Of a stretch of DNA of 64,000 bases, positions 59,913 to 64,000 are shown piece after piece. The position numbers and the translations under genes are program-made. The notes below the pieces were generated by a model. That model was not told where the DNA came from and made no database searches. It saw only the letters and a program-made list of their open reading frames with translations. This DNA comes from Salipiger bermudensis (GTDB lineage: Bacteria > Pseudomonadota > Alphaproteobacteria > Rhodobacterales > Rhodobacteraceae): positions 682,001-746,000 of the forward strand of contig NZ_JAHVIA010000001.1 of NCBI RefSeq assembly GCF_019801965.1, given 5' to 3'. Each line of letters starts with the position of its first letter. Positions within the stretch are counted from its first letter, which is position 1.

Positions 59913-60819
59913 AGCGGCGCTGCTGGCGACGCTGTGTTCGCCGGCGGCGGCGCTCGAACTGGCGCTGCCCGGCGGCGCGCGGCTGATGGCCGAGCGGGTC
60001 TCGGACCCGGGCAGCTACGCGGTGCCCACCGGCCCGTGGCAGGATGAGACCGGCATCCCCGTGGTTCGTTCCGAAGGCCGCATCCTGCGGCAGGCCTGGC
60101 GCATCCCCTCGCCCGACCTGACGACGCTGCAGGTTCTGGCGCCGCTGCGCGAGCAGCTTCAGGCCGAGGGCTACGAGATCCTGTTCGACTGCGCCTCGGC
60201 GCGCTGCGGCGGCTTCGACTTCCGTTTCGGCACCGAGGTGGTCCCGGCGCCCGAGATGTATGTCGACCTCACCGCCTTCCGCTTCCTCAGCGCCCGCGGC
60301 CCGGAGGGCGACCATGTAAGCCTGCTGGTCAGCCGCTCGAACGCGGCGAGCTACGTACAGGTGATCCGCAGCGGCGGAGGCACGGAGACCGCGCCGGCCG
60401 CAGCGCCAGAGGAGAGCCCATCCGTTGCCGTGGTGACCACCGGCTCCGGCTCCGGGTTTGAGCTCGAAGCGAACGGCCACATGATCCTGCACGACCTCAG
60501 CTTCGAGAGCGGCTCCTCCTCGCTGGGCGAAGGCGCGGTGGCCTCGCTCGACGCGATTGCCGCCTACCTGGCCGAGACCCCGACCCGGCGCGTGCTCTTC
60601 GTCGGGCACACCGATGCGACAGGCTCGCTCGAGGCCAACATTGCGGTTTCCCGCAAGCGGGCTGACGCGGCGATGGCCTATGTGCGGGGCAAGGGGGTGT
60701 CGGACGGGCAACTCGGCTCGGAAGGCGCGGGCTACCTCGCGCCGGTGGCCAGCAACCTGACCGAGGCGGGCCGTGAGGAGAATCGCCGGGTGGAGGCGAT
60801 CCTGCTGCCGAACGAGTGA
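59884..60819 (+). CDS. OmpA-family protein
   Basis: A 311-residue precursor with a signal peptide (RLAEAALLATLCSPAAALE). An unassigned N-terminal domain of about 150 residues, a short Ala/Pro linker and a C-terminal OmpA domain (LFVGHTDATGSLEANIAVSRKRADAAM) follow. The OmpA domain binds peptidoglycan non-covalently, so the protein probably tethers the outer envelope to the wall. It ends the four-gene operon. Confidence 0.88.
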   Translation: MTSITRRLAEAALLATLCSPAAALELALPGGARLMAERVSDPGSYAVPTGPWQDETGIPVVRSEGRILRQAWRIPSPDLTTLQVLAPLREQLQAEGYEILFDCASARCGGFDFRFGTEVVPAPEMYVDLTAFRFLSARGPEGDHVSLLVSRSNAASYVQVIRSGGGTETAPAAAPEESPSVAVVTTGSGSGFELEANGHMILHDLSFESGSSSLGEGAVASLDAIAAYLAETPTRRVLFVGHTDATGSLEANIAVSRKRADAAMAYVRGKGVSDGQLGSEGAGYLAPVASNLTEAGREENRRVEAILLPNE

Positions 60820-60824
60820 ATTTC

Positions 60825-60860
60825 GGGACTCCGGACAGCGCCAGCGCTGGCCGAAGTCCC
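60825..60860. terminator. Bidirectional hairpin between OmpA-like and lysR genes
   Basis: GGGACTCCGGACAGCGC is nearly complementary to the following GCGCTGGCCGAAGTCCC, with two mismatches. It lies five bases after the OmpA-like stop and could serve the convergent LysR gene too. No T run is obvious. Confidence 0.5.
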
Positions 60861-60913
60861 CAGGCGATCCCTAAGGGGGTGAGTCGAACCGCCTGTTTGC
60901 GGAGGGTCAGATC

Positions 60914-61813
60914 TCAGCCGTCATGGACGAGGGTCTGACCCAGGAATTCTTCGAAGAGAACCGCGGTTCGGCTCGGCGTTCCCTGGTCGGGATGGCGGGC
61001 CGAGATCACCTGCCGGCGGCTCGACAGCCCCGGCATTACCGGCACCAGCCGGCCCTTGTGCAGATCTTCGCGCACCATGTAATCGGGCAGCAGCGCGATT
61101 CCGAGCCCCGCCTGGCAGGCGGCGAGCTGAGAGCGCCGGTCCTGGAACAGCAATTGCCGTCCCGAGGTGATCGGCACGTCGCCGCCATCTTCGTCGATCA
61201 GCCGCCAGGCGCGCTCGTTGGCGCCGGCATGGCGCAGCAGGCGATGCAGGCTCAGGGTGCTGGGCTCGCGCGGGATGCCCTCCTGGTCGAGATAGTCGCG
61301 CGAGGCGACCAGCATCTTGCGGGTGGCGCCGATGATGCGCGCTGCGAGCGGGCGGCTCTCGGCAGGACTCACGGTCAGCGACAGCTCCCAGCCGTCGTTT
61401 CCTTCCGCGTCGGGATCATCTTCGCACGATCTGAAATCGAGCCGCACTGTCGACATGCTGTGCAGGAAACCCGAGATGCGCGGCATCACCACGTGGTCGA
61501 CAATCTCCGGCTCGGCGATGACCCGCAGCGTTTCCCAGTCGGTGCTTGCGCGTTTCATCGCGCGCGCGATCAGGTCGGCCCGCGCCGTCTCGTCGAGGAT
61601 CTGCCGGGCGCGGTCGTAGTAGACCCGCCCCTCGTCGGTCGGGGTGACCTGGCGCGTCGTGCGTTCGAACAACGACAGGCCAAGGCGCCGTTCGAGCGAC
61701 GCCACCTGTTTCGACACGGAGCCTTTCGACAATCCGAGTGTTTCCGCAGCGCTGCTGAAGCACCGCTGTTCCATAACCTGGGCGAACGCCCTCATCTCAC
61801 TGAATCTATCCAT
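60914..61813 (-). CDS. LysR-family transcriptional regulator
   Basis: A 299-residue LysR regulator. The winged helix is at residues 3-60 (EMRAFAQVMEQRCFSSAAETLGLSKGSVSKQVASLERRLG). A co-inducer domain follows (about 90-295), with the end GIALLPDYMVREDLHKGRLVPVMPG typical of the family. Its target is likely its own promoter or the divergent tetR gene across an AT-rich 157-base gap. Confidence 0.92.
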   Translation of the reverse strand: MDRFSEMRAFAQVMEQRCFSSAAETLGLSKGSVSKQVASLERRLGLSLFERTTRQVTPTDEGRVYYDRARQILDETARADLIARAMKRASTDWETLRVIAEPEIVDHVVMPRISGFLHSMSTVRLDFRSCEDDPDAEGNDGWELSLTVSPAESRPLAARIIGATRKMLVASRDYLDQEGIPREPSTLSLHRLLRHAGANERAWRLIDEDGGDVPITSGRQLLFQDRRSQLAACQAGLGIALLPDYMVREDLHKGRLVPVMPGLSSRRQVISARHPDQGTPSRTAVLFEEFLGQTLVHDG

Positions 61814-61970
61814 CGCGCGTACTCCCTAGCCGCACGTTCGAGCCGCTACGGATATAGGGAGAGAAGTAAACAGCGTCAACATTTTGATGACATTTTTATT
61901 TACATTGTTTGCGTTTGTGCTGCCGTCGCGATAGTATGGTTTTGATTTTTCACACGAACAGGCGCTTTTG

Positions 61971-62621
61971 ATGCCGAACGATCAGCATTCTCCCCGACGC
62001 GGCCGCCTGACCCAAAAGGACAGGCAGAGCGCAGCCACCAAGGCGCGGCTCATCGAGGCGGCGCGCCGGCTGTTCCGCGAGTATGGCTATCACGGTGTCT
62101 CGGTCACCGAGATTGCCCGCGAGGCGGGCGTCACCCATGCCATGATCAACGTGCATTTCCACTCCAAGGCCGGGCTGCTCTACGAGCTGATCCACGAGAA
62201 CAACGATGCCCAGATCGCCGCGCTCGAGGCCGGGTTGCCAAACGAAGGCACCACGAGCGAGCGGCTGCGCGGGATTCTCGCCCTCTATGCCGAGCACGAT
62301 CTCGAGGATCCCCAGTTGATGGCGGTGATGCAGGCCTATTATTGGCAATGGCCCCGCGAGACCGAGGATCGCAACCGCGCCCAGTTGGTGCGGGCCCTGA
62401 CCCCGATCGCCAATATCCTGCGCGACGACCCCGGTCTCGCCACGCTCGACGAGGGTGCGGTCTGGAGCCTGATCGACGCGATCTACGCGATCTACACTTT
62501 CGGCCTAAGGCCAGCGGTCTATCGCGACACGCCGCGCGAGGCCTGCGTCGATGCGATCATGGAACGGGTCGACATGCTGCTCGATGGCGCGCGTTTGCAG
62601 GCGCAGGCCAGCGCCGTCTAG
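61971..62621 (+). CDS. TetR-family transcriptional regulator
   Basis: A 216-residue regulator with a TetR DNA-binding domain at about residues 20-70 (LIEAARRLFREYGYHGVSVTEIAREAGVTHAMINVHF). The C-terminal ligand domain is not assignable. The start is taken at the ATG; a TTG one codon earlier is in frame. It overlaps the convergent YigZ-like gene by four bases. The gap to lysR contains GTCA-N9-TGAC (61877-61893 region) within AT-rich DNA, a possible operator. Confidence 0.88.
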   Translation: MPNDQHSPRRGRLTQKDRQSAATKARLIEAARRLFREYGYHGVSVTEIAREAGVTHAMINVHFHSKAGLLYELIHENNDAQIAALEAGLPNEGTTSERLRGILALYAEHDLEDPQLMAVMQAYYWQWPRETEDRNRAQLVRALTPIANILRDDPGLATLDEGAVWSLIDAIYAIYTFGLRPAVYRDTPREACVDAIMERVDMLLDGARLQAQASAV

Positions 62622-62971
62622 GCGCGCAGATCCTCGAGATAGATCCGCACCGCTTCCTGCACGTGGCGGAAGCGGTCGCCGCCCAGATGCTTGCCGCCAT
62701 ACCAGCGTGTCACCACCACGAGGTGATCCTGCAACGCCTCGCGCTCGAGCATCCGAAGGATGACCATCCCGGCACCGCTCTCGCCATCGTCGTTCTTGAC
62801 CGGCCCCTCGGCGGTCAGCAGGCCCCAGGTGTTGTGGGTCGCCTTGGCGAACTTCTTCTTGCGGCAGAGCTCCTTGATCAGCGCCTTGGCCTCCTCCTCG
62901 GAGCGGCAGGGCGCGCCGGAGACGGCGTATTTCGAGCCCCGGTCGCTGATGATGTTCTCGATGATCCGCAT
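62618..62971 (-). CDS. Short YigZ/UPF0029-family protein
   Basis: A 117-residue protein containing only the N-terminal UPF0029 (IMPACT-like) domain: KFAKATHNTWGLLT, GESGAGMVILRMLEREALQDHLVVVTRWYGGKHLGGDRF. Full YigZ proteins reach about 200 residues with a second domain, which is absent here. The function of the family is not firmly known; a link to translation stress comes from eukaryotic IMPACT. Confidence 0.85.
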   Translation of the reverse strand: MRIIENIISDRGSKYAVSGAPCRSEEEAKALIKELCRKKKFAKATHNTWGLLTAEGPVKNDDGESGAGMVILRMLEREALQDHLVVVTRWYGGKHLGGDRFRHVQEAVRIYLEDLRA

Positions 62972-63020
62972 GCCAGCGGTCTAGCCGCGACCCTGCAGCA
63001 AGGCAACCGCCGGCGCGGGA

Positions 63021-63497
63021 TCAGTCGCCGTAGGGCGAGTCTGCCGGCGCGCCGCCGAGCGTGGTGTAGCCGCGTTCGACGATCTTCTGGCTCTCGGGAT
63101 CGCGACGCAAGCGCAGCACGCGGTCGGCTTCGGGATAGGTCACCACGTCGCGCGCGGCGCGGGTACCGATGACGAGGTAGCGCACCGGCGCGTCGCTGGC
63201 GTTCTCGGCAAAATGCCCCTCGGCCACCCCGGCCTTGAAGGTCGCGGCCTCCCCAGGCGACAGGGTGTAGGTCTCGGCGCCCTCATGCACCGTCAGGGTC
63301 CCCTCGAGCATGTAGAGCATCTCGTCCTCCTCCGAATGCCAGTGCCGGATCGAGCTGGACGAGCCCGGCGGAAGCGTCTCGAGGAAGGCCCCGAACTGGC
63401 TCAGACCGCCGCTGTCGCTGAACAGCACCGCCTCGAAGGGGCCGCAAATGCCAGCGCCGGTCTCACGCTGCGCGGTGGTCTCGGTGAATTTCGGCAT
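63021..63497 (-). CDS. Cupin-domain protein
   Basis: A 158-residue protein with a single cupin barrel: SSIRHWHSEEDEMLYMLEGTLTVHEGAETY is motif 1 (HxH, E) and GVAEGHFAENAS is near motif 2. It probably binds a metal and a small ligand; the substrate is unknown. GGAGG lies five bases before the ATG. Confidence 0.85.
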   Translation of the reverse strand: MPKFTETTAQRETGAGICGPFEAVLFSDSGGLSQFGAFLETLPPGSSSSIRHWHSEEDEMLYMLEGTLTVHEGAETYTLSPGEAATFKAGVAEGHFAENASDAPVRYLVIGTRAARDVVTYPEADRVLRLRRDPESQKIVERGYTTLGGAPADSPYGD

Positions 63498-63549
63498 CTG
63501 GCCCTCCTACCCTGGCTTCGGGTCAGCCTAGCGCAGCCTGAAGCTCTCG

Positions 63550-64000
63550 TCAGCGGCGCTCGTCGAGCCGCGCCTCGATGGCGGCCAGCCGCTGAATGAC
63601 CTGCTCCCGGTAATCCTCGGTGGCGGCGACCTCCTCGACCGCGTGGGCCTCCTGCATCGAGTTGACGATCAGGCCGACCACGAGGTTCACTACCGCGAAG
63701 GTGGTGATCAGGATGAAGGGAACGAAGAACAGCCAGGCCTCGGGATGGACCTCCATCACCGGGCGCACGATGCCCATCGACCAGCTCTCGAGCGTCATGA
63801 TCTGGAACAGCGAATAGGCCGAGGCCCCGAGCGTGCCGAACCACTCGGGGAAGGTAGTGGAGTAGAGCTTGGTGGCGATCACCGAGCCGATGTAGAAGAT
63901 GATCCCCATCAGCAGGAAGACCGAGCCCATGCCCGGCAGCGCCGAGACGAAGCCCTCGACCACCCGGCGCAGGGTCGGCGCCACCGAGACCACGCGCAGC
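63550..64000 (-). CDS. C-terminal half of a bacterial voltage-gated sodium channel (cut by window end)
   Basis: The visible 150 codons hold the end of S4 (LRVVSVAPTLRRVVEGF), helix S5, the pore loop with selectivity filter TLESWSM (as in NavAb-type channels), S6 (FFVPFILITTFAVVNLVVGLIVNSM) and a C-terminal coiled coil (VEEVAATEDYREQVIQRLAAIEARL). The voltage sensor lies outside the window. The frame is open through the window end. Such channels occur in marine and alkaliphilic bacteria. Confidence 0.92.
   Translation of the reverse strand, partial: LRVVSVAPTLRRVVEGFVSALPGMGSVFLLMGIIFYIGSVIATKLYSTTFPEWFGTLGASAYSLFQIMTLESWSMGIVRPVMEVHPEAWLFFVPFILITTFAVVNLVVGLIVNSMQEAHAVEEVAATEDYREQVIQRLAAIEARLDERR

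Overview
This 64 kb window looks like a chromosomal segment of a GC-rich marine alphaproteobacterium of the family Rhodobacteraceae (Roseobacter/Salipiger-like). The reasons are the very high GC content, the closeness of the proteins to that family (for example S4, the isoprenoid enzymes, the RutR-like regulator and a PrtD-type exporter), many small overlapping operons, and dispersed GC-rich intergenic elements containing a GGGGCAGCGCCCC-type hairpin. Housekeeping genes (rpsD, ispH, ispE, polyprenyl synthase, map, rnhA, rsmD, def) lie throughout. I see no transposase, integrase, phage gene, CRISPR array or replication origin.

Layout: 0-5 kb holds a YqaA-like membrane protein, a cytochrome c, ispH, then a coupled run of lysE-type exporter, DUF3429 protein, methyltransferase, rnhA and a TRIC-type channel. 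At 5-8 kb a MalY/PatB C-S lyase is followed by three consecutive peptide deformylase genes, the third of which has lost key active-site residues. At 8-13 kb are an RTX calcium-binding secreted protein, a lytic transglycosylase, a sulfotransferase and a DUF1275 protein. tRNA-Arg(CCT) at 13.3 kb is followed by LacI and Crp/Fnr regulators and a degenerate receiver.

From 16 to 25 kb lies a pyrimidine-catabolism region: hyuC-type amidase, hydantoinase/dihydropyrimidinase, and a THI5/NMT1-type ABC transporter with an embedded GNAT gene. A divergent RutR-like regulator and a perfect RutR-type operator sit between rutR and hyuC. A PreA-like dehydrogenase without its usual ferredoxin domain lies at the far end. 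At 25-31 kb come rpsD, an EAL-domain protein, and the PHB genes phaA and phaB with a patatin gene between them. At 32-42 kb are polyprenyl synthase, ispE, a TPR protein, a CPA1 antiporter with a cyclic-nucleotide-binding-like domain, and a ridA-gdpD-FemAB-pterin dehydratase operon.

At 42-50 kb a type I secretion pair (PrtD/HlyD types) is followed by mlaA/mlaC, a peroxiredoxin, a flavoprotein reductase, rsmD and a metallo-beta-lactamase-fold hydrolase. At 50-54 kb a TPP riboswitch precedes ykoF-thiX-thiZ-thiY, a thiamine-precursor uptake operon. The last 10 kb carry an MscS channel, map, sfsA, a cinA-GNAT-AhpD-like-OmpA operon, LysR and TetR regulators, a short YigZ-like protein, a cupin and the C-terminal half of a bacterial voltage-gated sodium channel cut by the window edge.

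No wholly new system is obvious. The most unusual items are the catalytically altered third deformylase, the ferredoxin-less PreA-like protein, two adjacent long perfect palindromes centred on CGTACG, and two regulatory sites (RutR-type operator and TPP riboswitch) that firmly tie two otherwise similar ABC transporters to different substrates.
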